From an uncultured Woeseiaceae bacterium (GTDB taxonomy: Bacteria > Pseudomonadota > Gammaproteobacteria > Steroidobacterales > Woeseiaceae): 64,000 bases of DNA. The notes beneath the pieces were generated by a model. That model had not been told where the DNA came from. It made no database searches and saw only the letters and a list, made by a program, of their open reading frames with translations. This document shows, in pieces, positions 8,004 through 17,555 of the stretch (position 1 is its first letter; every line of letters starts with the position of its first letter). The position numbers were made by a program, and so were the translations under genes. The stretch lies in assembly GCA_947259985.1 (NCBI GenBank), contig CAMYOJ010000012.1, positions 24,693-88,692 on the forward strand, in the 5' to 3' direction.

Positions 8004-8939
8004 ATGACGGGCACACCCCACAAATCCCTCTCCACCGAGTTTTGCGGCATGGCGATGGCATCGCCCATCGTTTTGCTCTCGGGGTGTGTCGGCTTCGGCG
8101 AGGAATACACGCGCGTCGAGGGCTTTTCGAATACCGACGTCGGTGCCGTCGTTCTCAAGGGCACGACGGGCGATATGCGCCTGGGCAACCCACCGCACCG
8201 CGTTTACGAGACACCCGACGGCATGCTCAATGCCATTGGCCTGCAGAACCCGGGTGTCGACAAGGTCGTTGACGAGATCCCCCCTGGCCTCGACTTCACT
8301 GAAACGCGCTTCATCGCCAACGTCTCCGGCTCGACCGTCGAGGAGTACGAGCGCGTGACCCGGCGGTTCGACGACTCAGAAATAGATGCGATCGAAATCA
8401 ACATCTCCTGCCCGAACGTCAAGGAGGGTGGTGTCGCGTTCGGCAATGACCCCGAGATGTCGGCGCGCGTCGTTGCAGCCTGCCGCGCTCAGACATCGAA
8501 GCCGTTGATAACGAAGCTGTCGCCGAACCAGACTGACATTCGCGCCAACGCGAAGCTTTGCATCGAATCCGGAACCGACGGATTTGCGGTCATCAATACG
8601 TTGATGGGAATGGCGATCGACGCCGAAACCCGCAAGCCGATCATCGGCAACGTACAGGGCGGCCTGTCCGGCCCCGCCATTAAGCCGATCGCGTTACTGA
8701 AGGTGCGCCAGGTCTACGAGGTGGCCAAACAACATGACGTGCCAATCATCGGACAGGGCGGCATCACGACGGCCAGCGATGCGCTCGAATTTATGATCGC
8801 CGGCGCTGCTGCGGTGGGCGTGGGTACGGCGCTCTTCTATGATCCTCTGGTCTGCACGAAGATCAACGACGGCATTGCCGATTATCTTGTTCGCCACGAG
8901 ATGTCATCGGTGAAAGAACTGGTCGGGTCGCTGGCCTAG
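8004..8939 (+). CDS. pyrD: Dihydroorotate dehydrogenase, class 1B type
   Basis: 311 residues. The flavin barrel has VVLKGTT, GMLNAIGLQNPGVD, INISCPNVKEGGVAFG with the catalytic cysteine of class 1 enzymes, GGLSGPAIKPIALLKV and IIGQGGITTASDALEF. These motifs and the lack of an N-terminal membrane helix match class 1B (PyrDI) rather than the class 2, quinone-linked enzyme usual in Gammaproteobacteria. Class 1B normally pairs with the iron-sulfur flavoprotein PyrK to use NAD; no pyrK is beside it or in the window. It oxidises dihydroorotate to orotate in pyrimidine synthesis. Confidence 0.9.
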   Translation: MTGTPHKSLSTEFCGMAMASPIVLLSGCVGFGEEYTRVEGFSNTDVGAVVLKGTTGDMRLGNPPHRVYETPDGMLNAIGLQNPGVDKVVDEIPPGLDFTETRFIANVSGSTVEEYERVTRRFDDSEIDAIEINISCPNVKEGGVAFGNDPEMSARVVAACRAQTSKPLITKLSPNQTDIRANAKLCIESGTDGFAVINTLMGMAIDAETRKPIIGNVQGGLSGPAIKPIALLKVRQVYEVAKQHDVPIIGQGGITTASDALEFMIAGAAAVGVGTALFYDPLVCTKINDGIADYLVRHEMSSVKELVGSLA

Positions 8940-9028
8940 GCCATGATTGGTCGAATGATGCCGGAGAGTCGGCCGGAATTTCTTCTGCTGGTTCTCGCTG
9001 GCTTGCGGTTCAATGTTTGGGGGCGGTC

Positions 9029-9241
9029 ATGACGAATAAGCCGAAATTCCCTTTGTGGGTCATCTTTCTGGATATTGCAGGTACCTTGTTGGTCGCCGGC
9101 GGGCTTTTCGGTCTGTTTGCCGAAGGCAACCCGACCCTCGCGGGCGTCGTTGATCTGAAACGGCTGGCAGTTCCGTTGATCATTCTGGGCGTGTTACTGA
9201 TGGCGCCGCTCGTAATCTATGCGGTGAAGCGGGTGCGATGA
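9029..9241 (+). CDS. Small two-helix membrane protein, unknown function
   Basis: 70 residues from the ATG at 9029 (the track uses a TTG four codons earlier; GGGGG at 9019-9023 suits the ATG). Two hydrophobic helices: about residues 8-28 (LWVIFLDIAGTLLVAGGLFG) and 45-64 (LAVPLIILGVLLMAPLVIYA), joined by a short loop and ended by KRVR. I recognise no family. It lies between pyrD and the gamma-glutamylcyclotransferase-like gene, all on the plus strand. Confidence 0.65.
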   Translation: MTNKPKFPLWVIFLDIAGTLLVAGGLFGLFAEGNPTLAGVVDLKRLAVPLIILGVLLMAPLVIYAVKRVR

Positions 9242-9262
9242 AGATAGCGTCCGCTGAATAGA

Positions 9263-9796
9263 ATGCGATACGCCGCCTACGGATCCAACCTGCATCCCCT
9301 GCGCCTGTCCCGGCGACTCGCGACGGCGCGCCTGCTTGGAACGGCGTTCCTGCCGGGCTGGTCGCTTCGTTTTCACAAGCGCAGCGCGGACGCGTCGGGC
9401 AAGTGCAGTATTCAGCGCGGTAGCCGCGGCGTGCACTTTGCCATCTATGACATCAGCGAAGCCGACAAAATATTGCTCGACAAGATCGAGGGTGTCGGCT
9501 CGGGGTACGACGAAGCCTGCATTGACGTTCCGTCTTTCGGTCGCTGCCTCTCATACACGGCAAGTGCCACGCACATCGATGATTCGCTGTTCCCGTACGA
9601 CTGGTACCGCGAACTCGTACTCGCGGGTGCGCGCTTGCTGGATTTCCCCAAAGACTACGTGAGTGCGATTGCCAGCGTTTCAGCATGCCGGGATCCGGAA
9701 CCGTCAAGGCACCAGGAAATGTGGGACCTCGTCAACCTAATCCAGGTGCAGGGCCTTCATCTTCCGAGCGAGAGTATTACGTCCCCAGCCGAGTAA
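9263..9796 (+). CDS. Gamma-glutamylcyclotransferase-like protein
   Basis: 177 residues. The start MRYAAYGSNLHPLRLSRR holds the YGSN substrate-loop signature of the GGCT/butirosin-BtrG fold. LDKIEGVGSGYDE contains the glutamate expected as catalytic acid/base. A gamma-glutamyl amine or gamma-glutamyl amino acid is the likely substrate, but the family includes many uncharacterised members. Its last 60 bases overlap, tail to tail, the 3' end of ntrC on the other strand; both frames look real there. Confidence 0.8.
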   Translation: MRYAAYGSNLHPLRLSRRLATARLLGTAFLPGWSLRFHKRSADASGKCSIQRGSRGVHFAIYDISEADKILLDKIEGVGSGYDEACIDVPSFGRCLSYTASATHIDDSLFPYDWYRELVLAGARLLDFPKDYVSAIASVSACRDPEPSRHQEMWDLVNLIQVQGLHLPSESITSPAE

Positions 9797-11095
9797 CTTC
9801 GCAGCTTCCTGCCGGTGGCCATTCGTTTGCGACATCGCGATCTCAATCAACGTTTTCTCGAACTCGGGCAACGCGGCCTCAAGGAGCGGCATGTCGCTGT
9901 TGTGAAGCTGTCGTTCGGCCCACGAGGCCAGCACTCGCGTCCACTCCCTGGTCGCTCGTTTCGGCGATTCGCTTCCGCCGAGGTCGCCCGGGATATCCTC
10001 GGCCGTGATTACGGTGCCCGGCGCCGTGACAGTAAGACGGCGCGTCGCATTGACGAGCTGGCGCACATTGCCGGGCCACGAGAACGCCTGCAAAAGCTCT
10101 TTAGCGGCTGTGGCGAGATAATGATTCAGCAATAGCGGTATATCGTCACGTCGTTGTCGAAGCGGTGGCGTATTGATGCGAATGACATTGAGACGGTGAT
10201 ACAGGTCCTCGCGAAAACGTGATTCCTTGACGGCCCTTGCGAGATCCTGGTTTGTGGCCGCTATGACACGGACGTCGACCTTTATCGGCGTTTGCCCGCC
10301 AACACGATAAAACTCACTCTCGGCCAGCACGCGAAGCAGGCGGGTTTGTAATGCCGGCGACATGTCGCCTATTTCATCGAGAAACAGCGTGCCGCCATCG
10401 GCCTGTTCAAAGCGACCGATGCGCCGGGAGTCGGCGCCCGTAAACGCTCCTTTCTCGTGCCCGAACAGCTCGGACTCGAGAAGCTCCGAGGCGATAGCGG
10501 AAGTATTCAGCGCGACGAAGGTCTTGTTGGCCCGGGGGCTGTGGTCGTGCAGCGCTTGTGCGACGAGCTCCTTGCCGGTGCCCGACTCGCCCGTAATCAG
10601 CACGGTCATACTTGAACCTGCGAGTCGGCCAATGGACCGAAACACCTCCTGCATCGCGGGCGCCTGGCCGATCATGGAGGCGATGGCATCAGGCTTGCTG
10701 GCTGTTTCTTCGCCACCCCTGCCGTTCGCTCGCGCAGCCTTCTGCACGAGCTCGACCGCCTCGTCGATGTCGAAGGGTTTAGGCAGGTACTCGAATGCGC
10801 CACCTTTGTAGGCCGCCACGGCGTTCTCGAGATCGGAGTGCGCCGTGATAACGATAATCGGCAGTTCGGGCCGGGAATTCCGCAGGCGCTCGAGCAGCGC
10901 GATGCCACTCATGCCTGGCATGCGGACGTCAGTTATCAGTACGTCGGGTTCCGCGTCATCGATCGCCTCGAGCAGGTGCTCGGCGCGCTCGAAACTTCTC
11001 GTCTGCATGTCGGCCTGGTTTAGCGCCTTTTCAAGGACCCAGCGGACCGACTGGTCGTCATCGACAATCCAGACGTCGAGTCGATCGTTAGCCAT
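9737..11095 (-). CDS. ntrC: Nitrogen regulator NtrC (sigma-54 activator)
   Basis: 452 residues. Receiver domain 1-120 with phospho-acceptor in VLITDVRMPGMSG; AAA+ domain about 140-370 with Walker A GESGTGKE, the sigma-54 loop GAFTGA and Walker B GGTLFLDEIGD; C-terminal Fis-type helix-turn-helix in QEAAKLLGWGRNTLARKMK. When phosphorylated by NtrB it activates sigma-54 promoters for nitrogen assimilation; an NtrC site and a sigma-54 promoter are found before glnA in this window. The start ATG overlaps the ntrB stop by eight bases (ATGGCTAA). Confidence 0.97.
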   Translation of the reverse strand: MANDRLDVWIVDDDQSVRWVLEKALNQADMQTRSFERAEHLLEAIDDAEPDVLITDVRMPGMSGIALLERLRNSRPELPIIVITAHSDLENAVAAYKGGAFEYLPKPFDIDEAVELVQKAARANGRGGEETASKPDAIASMIGQAPAMQEVFRSIGRLAGSSMTVLITGESGTGKELVAQALHDHSPRANKTFVALNTSAIASELLESELFGHEKGAFTGADSRRIGRFEQADGGTLFLDEIGDMSPALQTRLLRVLAESEFYRVGGQTPIKVDVRVIAATNQDLARAVKESRFREDLYHRLNVIRINTPPLRQRRDDIPLLLNHYLATAAKELLQAFSWPGNVRQLVNATRRLTVTAPGTVITAEDIPGDLGGSESPKRATREWTRVLASWAERQLHNSDMPLLEAALPEFEKTLIEIAMSQTNGHRQEAAKLLGWGRNTLARKMKALHLD

Positions 11096-12134
11096 CGGCG
11101 TCAGTCTCCTGCTGTTCGATCGGTATGCGGACGTAGAAGACCGTGCGCCCGGGCCGGCTTTCGAATTCGATTAGCCCGCCGTGACGGCTCAACAGTTCCT
11201 GCGCTGCGGGCAGGCCGAGCCCGGTTCCATCCGGCCGACTCGTTACGAGAGGATAGAAAACGGTGTCCTGCAGTTCGAACGGGATGCCGGGTCCGTCGTC
11301 CTCGATCTCGATCGATGCGATGACGCGGTGGCGTGTATCGCCAATCGTGAAATTGGTGGCAGCGCGGCTACGTAAGGTGACCTTCCCGTGCCCGTCAAGC
11401 GCTGCGGCTGCGTTTCTAATCAGATTGAGGAACGCCTGGATCATCTGGTCACGATCGAGGTCGATCATCGGCAGGCCCGGATCGTAATCCCTCTGCACGG
11501 TGAGTCGCTTCTCAGCTTCGGTTTCGACAATGCGCACGACGTATTCGAGCAGCTCGTGGATGTTTACAGGCCGCTTCATCGGCGGGCCGCCGGGCCCCAA
11601 CAATGTGTCAACAAGGGCCGCGAGTCGGTCCGTCTCGCTGATCACGACATCGGTATACTCGTGCAGCTCTTCGTTTTCGAGTTGTCGCTCCAGCAGCTGT
11701 GCCGCACCTCGAATTCCCCCGAGCGGATTCTTGATTTCGTGGGCGAGCTGGCGAATCATTTGCCGGCCGGCCCCATGCTGTATCAGCAGCGCATTCTCGC
11801 GCGTAATTTGCGAGCGTCGAGTCACGTCAGCTATTTCAATGAGCAGCACCGCCTTGTCGGCCTGGATGGGTGAGACCCGACAATCGACGACACGCTCATC
11901 TCCGTGCACCTCGGTGGGCGCAAGATGCATTTCGTTCGCGTAGTGATCGCCTGTTTGAACGACACGGGTCAGTATGTCGCGCATCTCGGGCTCATCGTCG
12001 ACCAGTCGCAACAGCGACTTGCCGCGCGCGCGTTGCTGGCTTATGCCGAGGATGTTCTCGGCTGCCGGGTTTAGTGCGACGATCAACAGATGCTCGTCGA
12101 GCAGGATTACGCCAGAACTCAGGTTGTCGAGAAT
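11088..12134 (-). CDS. ntrB: Nitrogen sensor kinase NtrB, start unclear
   Basis: PAS domain beginning ILDNLSSGVILLDEHLLIVA, then HisKA with phospho-His in LAHEIKNPLGGIRGAA, and an ATPase domain with N-box LNLIRNAAAAL, DDGPGIP and DGTGLGLPAA. It phosphorylates or dephosphorylates NtrC under PII control. The track start at 12449 is wrong: its first 82 codons lie inside the DUF4124 gene in another frame. After that gene's stop (12203) there is no in-frame ATG, GTG or TTG until a TTG at 12086, inside the PAS domain. I mark the ATT at 12134 (348 residues, E. coli NtrB 349). A CTA overlapping the upstream stop, or a sequence error, are alternatives. Confidence 0.88.
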   Translation of the reverse strand: MLDNLSSGVILLDEHLLIVALNPAAENILGISQQRARGKSLLRLVDDEPEMRDILTRVVQTGDHYANEMHLAPTEVHGDERVVDCRVSPIQADKAVLLIEIADVTRRSQITRENALLIQHGAGRQMIRQLAHEIKNPLGGIRGAAQLLERQLENEELHEYTDVVISETDRLAALVDTLLGPGGPPMKRPVNIHELLEYVVRIVETEAEKRLTVQRDYDPGLPMIDLDRDQMIQAFLNLIRNAAAALDGHGKVTLRSRAATNFTIGDTRHRVIASIEIEDDGPGIPFELQDTVFYPLVTSRPDGTGLGLPAAQELLSRHGGLIEFESRPGRTVFYVRIPIEQQETDADG

Positions 12135-12202
12135 GTAAGCGGAACCGCGGCGAAGCTCGTCGCCGTCACCGGGGCCGGAAGGACCTTTGCCGGCCGTCTT
12201 GT

Positions 12203-12736
12203 CTAGCGGCCCCGAATCGTGTTCTGCTGCACGTAGAACCGGTTCGGCAGACTTCGGATCATGAGTTTGCCCGTCTCGTCCAGCACTTCGGCCTGCACGT
12301 TGTGCACGCCACGATAAACTTCCTCGATCTGGAAGCTCGTCCCCGTCACCGTTCTCGGCGTACCGTCGAAATACACCCGTACCTGGTGGCCGGGTTGCAA
12401 CCCTGGACTCAGGGCCAACGAAACGTTTAGGACGCCCTCGATATTCCATAGCGTTTCTTCAGGAGCCGGGGCGGCAACTTCGAGCGATTCGTAGCGGAAC
12501 GGACCGGCGTCTTCCTCTGCCGCATCTTCAGTTGCGTCGGACGCGGCACCCTGCTCGCGCGTGACGGGCCTGCTCCTGACGGTATTGGCTTCGGGCAATA
12601 CGATATGCTTCGCGCCAGGCTCCGGCCGGTCGGAGTAGTGCACAACACCGTCTTCGTCGGTCCACGTGTAGGCATCAGCGAGGACGCCGCTTGTGGCGAG
12701 CAGCCCGAGAAGGATGAAAATCGGTCGTGTTTCCAT
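12203..12736 (-). CDS. DUF4124 domain protein, secreted
   Basis: 177 residues. Signal peptide (about 1-20, LLGLLATSGVLADA), then the DUF4124 signature YTWTDEDGVVHYSDRPEPGA (residues 23-42). A charged linker (about 60-80) leads to a C-terminal part with a beta-rich, immunoglobulin-like pattern (LSPGLQPGHQVRVYFDG, YRGVHNVQAEVLD). This family often lies between glnA and ntrB/ntrC in Gammaproteobacteria, as here, but its function is unknown. Its stop region is where ntrB should begin. Confidence 0.85.
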   Translation of the reverse strand: METRPIFILLGLLATSGVLADAYTWTDEDGVVHYSDRPEPGAKHIVLPEANTVRSRPVTREQGAASDATEDAAEEDAGPFRYESLEVAAPAPEETLWNIEGVLNVSLALSPGLQPGHQVRVYFDGTPRTVTGTSFQIEEVYRGVHNVQAEVLDETGKLMIRSLPNRFYVQQNTIRGR

Positions 12737-12776
12737 GCAGTTAGCATAGCAGTGCTGGTGCGATCCGGGCTAGTGG

Positions 12777-12799
12777 CCGGGCGGCAAAATGCCGCCCGG
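12777..12799 (-). terminator. GC-rich hairpin downstream of glnA
   Basis: A perfect 10-bp stem, CCGGGCGGCA / TGCCGCCCGG, with a 3-base loop, 18 bases after the glnA stop and before the DUF4124 gene. There is no U-run on the minus strand, so it may be a partial terminator or RNA-stabilising hairpin that lowers ntrBC expression relative to glnA, as known for glnA-glnLG in enterics. Confidence 0.55.
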
Positions 12800-12816
12800 T
12801 TCACACTTTTGCCCTG

Positions 12817-14226
12817 CTACAGGCTGTAATACATGTCAAATTCGACCGGATGCGTCGTCATCCTGAGGCGCGTGACGTTTTCCATCTTGAGGTCGATGTA
12901 AGCGTCGATCAGGTCGTCACTGAATACGCCGCCGGCTTTGAGGAATTCACGATCCTCGTCGAGCGCGCCGAGCGCCTCATCGAGGGAGAATGCGACAAGC
13001 TTCAGCTCCTTCTCTTCCTCCGGTGGCAGGTCATAAAGGTCCTTGTCCATCGCGTCTCCGGGGTGGATCTTGTTCTGAATACCGTCGACGCCCGCCATCA
13101 TCATTGCCGCAAACGCGAGATAAGGGTTGGCCATCGAGTCCGGGAAGCGTACTTCGATACGACGGCCCTTCGGGTTGGCGATGTAAGGGATACGAATCGA
13201 CGCCGAGCGATTACGGGCCGAGTAAGCAAGAATCGTCGGTGCCTCGAAACCCGGCACCAGGCGCTTGTAGCTGTTCGTCGATGGGTTCGTAAACGCATTA
13301 ATTGCCTTGGCATGCTTGATGACGCCGCCGATGTAGTACAGCGCTGTTTCTGACAGGCCTCCATAGCCGTCGCCTGAGAAAAGGTTCTCGCCGTCCTTGA
13401 ACAGAGACTGGTGCACGTGCATGCCGTTACCGTTGTCGTTGACGAGCGGCTTGGGCATAAACGTCGCCGTTTTCCCGTACGCATGAGCGACGTTGTGCAC
13501 GGCGTATTTCATGATCTGCACTTCGTCGGCCTTGCTTACTAAGGTGTTGAATTTAGTGCCAATTTCACACTGTCCGGCGGTCGCAACCTCGTGATGGTGA
13601 ACCTCGGTTTCGACGCCGAGCTCCTCGATGGCGAGACACATCGACGAACGAACGTCGTGCAGCGAGTCAACGGGCGGTACCGGGAAGTAACCGCCTTTGA
13701 TGGTCGGACGGTGGCCCGTGTTTCCCTCTTCGATGCTGCGGTCCGTATTCCACGCGCCCTCATCGGAGTCAACCTTGTAAAATGCGCCCTGCATGGTGTC
13801 ATCCCAGGCGACATGATCGAAGACGAAGAACTCGTTCTCAGGTCCGAAGTATGCGGCGTCGGCGACGCCCGAAGAGTTGAGATATGCCTCCGCACGCTCG
13901 GCGAGCGAACGCGGGCAACGATCGTAACCCTGCATCGTCGATGGTTCGACGACGTTGCAGCGCAGGTTCAGCGTGGGCTCGTCCGGAAAGATGTCGACTA
14001 CGGCTGTGTCCGGATCCGGCATCAGGATCATGTCCGACTCGTTGATTCCCTTCCAACCTGAAATCGACGACCCGTCAAACATCTTGCCGTCTTCGAACAA
14101 ATCTTCATCCACCACGCGGGCTGGCACGGTTACATGTTGTTCTTTGCCAATCGTGTCGGTGAAACGAAAATCGACAAACTTGACCTCTGCCTCTTTTATG
14201 AGGGCAATTACCTCTGCGGCCGTCAT
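12817..14226 (-). CDS. glnA: Glutamine synthetase type I
   Basis: 469 residues, the GSI-beta length. Motifs: [14 protein letters not shown] (N-terminal substrate region), [11 protein letters not shown] (metal ligands), [49 protein letters not shown], and the adenylylation loop NLYDLPPEE-like sequence [14 protein letters not shown] with its Tyr. It makes glutamine from glutamate, ammonia and ATP and is the hub of nitrogen assimilation. The promoter region upstream has a sigma-54 site and an NtrC palindrome. Confidence 0.98.
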   Translation of the reverse strand: MTAAEVIALIKEAEVKFVDFRFTDTIGKEQHVTVPARVVDEDLFEDGKMFDGSSISGWKGINESDMILMPDPDTAVVDIFPDEPTLNLRCNVVEPSTMQGYDRCPRSLAERAEAYLNSSGVADAAYFGPENEFFVFDHVAWDDTMQGAFYKVDSDEGAWNTDRSIEEGNTGHRPTIKGGYFPVPPVDSLHDVRSSMCLAIEELGVETEVHHHEVATAGQCEIGTKFNTLVSKADEVQIMKYAVHNVAHAYGKTATFMPKPLVNDNGNGMHVHQSLFKDGENLFSGDGYGGLSETALYYIGGVIKHAKAINAFTNPSTNSYKRLVPGFEAPTILAYSARNRSASIRIPYIANPKGRRIEVRFPDSMANPYLAFAAMMMAGVDGIQNKIHPGDAMDKDLYDLPPEEEKELKLVAFSLDEALGALDEDREFLKAGGVFSDDLIDAYIDLKMENVTRLRMTTHPVEFDMYYSL

Positions 14227-14292
14227 GAGTTTTTCCTCCAGGTTGTATGTGCAATAAATCGCCGCTCGACGCGGCCCGATGGAAGTCTTGAT

Positions 14293-14309
14293 TGCACGAT
14301 GCGTGCCAA
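14293..14309 (-). promoter_or_regulatory. Sigma-54 promoter of glnA
   Basis: On the minus strand the sequence reads TTGGCACGCATCGTGCA. It has the invariant GG and GC doublets separated by exactly 10 bases and a perfect TGGCACG at -24. Transcription should begin near 14282, leaving a leader of about 56 bases before the glnA ATG. Confidence 0.85.
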
Positions 14310-14370
14310 ATTGGTGCCTTTCTTAAGCTGCTGTTTAATAACAGGTTTTTAATATGTCCTCGCCCGGGCT

Positions 14371-14386
14371 TGCACCAGGTTGGTGC
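14371..14386. promoter_or_regulatory. NtrC binding palindrome upstream of glnA
   Basis: TGCACCAGGTTGGTGC has both half-sites of the enteric NtrC enhancer (TGCACCA...TGGTGC) at the correct spacing. It lies about 90-105 bases upstream of the predicted sigma-54 start, a usual enhancer distance. The rest of the 312-bp glnA-glyQ gap has a possible second NtrC half-site (TTGGTGC, 14311-14317) and a TATACT (14502-14507) that may be the glyQ -10. Confidence 0.8.
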
Positions 14387-14501
14387 GAGGCCGGCCGCGG
14401 CCGCGCCATTATAGTGCAAGCTGTGGCCGCGCGCACCCGTTTGGGGCGTGTCGCCCGCGCGCGGCCTTGATTCTGATCGCCCCCAAAGCGCTGAAAGCCG
14501 T

Positions 14502-14507
14502 TATACT
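14502..14507 (+). promoter_or_regulatory. Possible -10 box for glyQS
   Basis: TATACT lies 32 bases before the glyQ ATG. No good -35 hexamer is at the right distance, so this is tentative. Confidence 0.3.
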
Positions 14508-14538
14508 TCGCGCCTTTGGCCCACCGTGACACTCGAGA

Positions 14539-15471
14539 ATGAGCACCGATATATCGCCTGATGCGTTGAGCTTCCAGGACCTGATCCTGAAGCTGCAGCA
14601 ATACTGGGCCGAGCGTGGCTGCGTGATAATGCAGCCCTACGACATGGAAATGGGGGCCGGCACCTTCCACCCGGCAACGTTTCTGCGTGCCGTGGGTCCG
14701 GAACCATGGTCTGCGGCCTATGTGCAACCGAGCCGGCGACCGACCGATGGCCGTTATGGAGACAATCCGTTTCGGCTGCAGCACTATTATCAGTACCAGG
14801 TCGTCATCAAGCCGTCACCCGAAGACATACAGGATATGTACCTGGGCTCGCTCGCGGCCATCGGCATCGACTCGACTATCCACGACATCCGGTTTGTCGA
14901 GGACAACTGGGAGTCTCCGACACTGGGTGCCTGGGGGCTGGGCTGGGAGGTCTGGCTCAACGGCATGGAGGTCACGCAGTTCACCTATTTCCAGCAGGTC
15001 GGCGGCCTCGAGTGCCGGCCGGTCACGGGCGAGATTACTTATGGCCTCGAACGGCTCGCCATGTACCTGCAGAACGTCGAGAGCATTTTCGATCTCGTCT
15101 GGACGGATGGTCCACTGGGTCGCATCACCTACGGCGACGTTTATCACCAGAACGAGTTCGAGCAATCAAAATTCAACTTCGAAGAGGCTGACGTCGACGA
15201 GCTGTTTCACGCCTTCGATCATGCCGAACAGGAGAGCCGGCGGCTCATCGAACTGAACCTCGCGCTCCCGGCTTACGAGCAGATGCTCACAGCTTCGCAT
15301 ACGTTCAACCTCCTCGACGCGCGCCAGGCAATTTCTGTAACCGAGCGGCAGCGATTCATCCTCCGCGTGCGTGCGATGTCGCGCGCTATCTGCGAGGCCT
15401 ATTACGCAAGTCGCGAAGCCCTCGGTTTTCCGATGCTCGCGACCGTTAGCCAGAAGGCGGCTGCGAAATGA
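14539..15471 (+). CDS. glyQ: Glycyl-tRNA synthetase alpha subunit
   Basis: 310 residues, as expected for the bacterial alpha2beta2 enzyme. The class II catalytic core shows [59 protein letters not shown] and [20 protein letters not shown]. It activates glycine and, with GlyS, charges tRNA-Gly. It overlaps glyS by ATGA. Divergent from glnA. Confidence 0.98.
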   Translation: MSTDISPDALSFQDLILKLQQYWAERGCVIMQPYDMEMGAGTFHPATFLRAVGPEPWSAAYVQPSRRPTDGRYGDNPFRLQHYYQYQVVIKPSPEDIQDMYLGSLAAIGIDSTIHDIRFVEDNWESPTLGAWGLGWEVWLNGMEVTQFTYFQQVGGLECRPVTGEITYGLERLAMYLQNVESIFDLVWTDGPLGRITYGDVYHQNEFEQSKFNFEEADVDELFHAFDHAEQESRRLIELNLALPAYEQMLTASHTFNLLDARQAISVTERQRFILRVRAMSRAICEAYYASREALGFPMLATVSQKAAAK

Positions 15472-17555
15472 GCGCCGACAATCTGCTCGTAGAGATCGGC
15501 ACCGAGGAGCTGCCGCCCAAAGCATTGCGGTCATTGATGGAAGCTTTTGGCGAGGGCCTGGAAGCAGCCATTGATGAAGTGCGGCTCGCGCGTGGCGACT
15601 TGCGCGTCTATGCAAGCCCACGACGGCTTGCCGTCATCGTCGATTCGCTGGCACGCGAACAGGATGACCGCAAAATCGAGCACAAGGGACCGCCGCTAAA
15701 GATCGCTTTCGATGCCGACGGCAATCCCACTCCCGCGGCAGCGGCGTTTGCCAGGAAATGCGGCGTCGACGTAGCCGACCTCGAGCGCAGCAAAACGGAC
15801 AAAGGCGAGTGGCTGTCTTTCGCCAGCGTCGAGAAAGGCAAGAGCGCCGCCGAGTTGTTACCCGGCCTCGTCGAGCGCGCATTGTCTGCGCTGCCGATAC
15901 CGCGGCGCATGCGCTGGGGTGCCGGCGAAGCAGAGTTCGTGCGCCCGGTGCATTGGGTCGTGCTGATACACGGTCACGACGTAGTCGACACGTCGATCAT
16001 GGGTATTGCCACCACCAACCAGAGTCGCGGGCATCGAGTTCATTGCAGCGAGCCTGTCATTATAAAGGATGCCGACTCGTACCTGGGGGCCCTCGAAAAA
16101 GAGGGCCACGTGATTGCCGATTTCGAGCGCAGACGCGATCTCGTTAGCGATGGCGTAAATGCTGCCGCGGCCGATGCGGGTGGCGTTGTCGTTGAAGGCG
16201 AATCGCTGTACGACGAGGTGGCGGCGCTGGTTGAGTGGCCCGTGCCGCTGCTGGGAAAATTTGACGCGGAGTACCTCGAGCTGCCGCGCGAAGTTGTGAT
16301 CTCGACACTGACCGGTCATCAACGGTATTTCCCGGTAGCGGACAAGGGCGGTGAGCTGTTACCGCGGTTTGTTACGGTGGCCAACATCGAGAGCAGGGAC
16401 CCCGACCAGGTTCGTGACGGCAACGAGCGCGTCATTCGACCGCGCCTGGCCGACGCGGCGTTTTTCTGGGACAACGACCGGCGCAAGACCCTGTCCAGTC
16501 GTGAAGACGCATTGCGCGAAGTCGTCTATCAAAGCGGCCTTGGCAGCCTTCATGACAAGAGCCTTCGCATCGGCAAGCTGGCGCACTGGCTTGCCGCGCA
16601 GCTGGGCGTCGATGGGGCGAATGCGGAGCGCGCAGCGGCGCTTGCCAAGTGCGATCTCCTGACGGGCATGGTCGGGGAGTTTCCCGAACTGCAGGGAACC
16701 ATGGGGCGTTACTATGCCCTGTCCGACGGCGAACCCGGCGACGTTGCTGATGCGATCGCCGAGCACTATCAGCCGCGCTTCGCCGGCGACTCCCTTCCTG
16801 CCAGCATCGCCGGCCAAATACTGAGCGCCGCCGACAAGATGGACACGCTGGCCGGTGTCTTTTCAATTGGCAAGAAGCCCAGCGGCAACCGCGATCCGTT
16901 CGGCCTGCGACGGGCCGCGCTCGGCATCGTCCGCATCTCTATCGAGTGTGGGCTGGATGTCGATCTTAAGAAATTGATTGCGACTGCCGTCAAGCTACAG
17001 CCGAAGAGCAAGGCGGACAGCGAGGAGCTCGGGGCCGAACTGTACGTCTTCATTACCGATCGTTTGCGGCGCTATTTCCTGGATCGCGACACCGGCCTTG
17101 CGACAGAGACCTTCGACTCCGTTATGGCCCGGCGCCCGGCTTCGCTGGTCGATTTCGATCGGCGTCTCGCGGCCGTGCAGACCTTCGCGCGGCTCGAACA
17201 GGCCGAGAGCCTGGCGGCGGCCAACAAGAGAATCGCCAACATCCTGCGGAAGGCTGGCGACACGAGTGGCAAGAAAGTCAGCAAAAAACTTTTCGAGCAC
17301 GATGCCGAGACCGTGCTCGCGAATGCGCTCGACAATGCCCGGGACAAGGTGCTGCCGATGATCGAAACGCGCAGCTACGCGGAAGCGCTCAACGAGCTTG
17401 CTAACCTCAGGGAGCCCGTGGACCGCTATTTCGACGATGTCATGGTTATGGCTGAAGACGCGGCCGTACGCGACAATCGATTGGCGCTTTTAGCCGAGCT
17501 TCGCGCACTTTTTCTCGATGTTGCCGACATTTCGCGTCTTTCGCTTGGATCTTGA
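15468..17555 (+). CDS. glyS: Glycyl-tRNA synthetase beta subunit
   Basis: 695 residues, normal length. N-terminus [19 protein letters not shown] is characteristic; [69 protein letters not shown]-type HD-like region, and an anticodon-binding C-terminal domain follow. Needed for tRNA recognition. The TGA overlaps the gmhB ATG (TGATG). Confidence 0.98.
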   Translation: MSADNLLVEIGTEELPPKALRSLMEAFGEGLEAAIDEVRLARGDLRVYASPRRLAVIVDSLAREQDDRKIEHKGPPLKIAFDADGNPTPAAAAFARKCGVDVADLERSKTDKGEWLSFASVEKGKSAAELLPGLVERALSALPIPRRMRWGAGEAEFVRPVHWVVLIHGHDVVDTSIMGIATTNQSRGHRVHCSEPVIIKDADSYLGALEKEGHVIADFERRRDLVSDGVNAAAADAGGVVVEGESLYDEVAALVEWPVPLLGKFDAEYLELPREVVISTLTGHQRYFPVADKGGELLPRFVTVANIESRDPDQVRDGNERVIRPRLADAAFFWDNDRRKTLSSREDALREVVYQSGLGSLHDKSLRIGKLAHWLAAQLGVDGANAERAAALAKCDLLTGMVGEFPELQGTMGRYYALSDGEPGDVADAIAEHYQPRFAGDSLPASIAGQILSAADKMDTLAGVFSIGKKPSGNRDPFGLRRAALGIVRISIECGLDVDLKKLIATAVKLQPKSKADSEELGAELYVFITDRLRRYFLDRDTGLATETFDSVMARRPASLVDFDRRLAAVQTFARLEQAESLAAANKRIANILRKAGDTSGKKVSKKLFEHDAETVLANALDNARDKVLPMIETRSYAEALNELANLREPVDRYFDDVMVMAEDAAVRDNRLALLAELRALFLDVADISRLSLGS

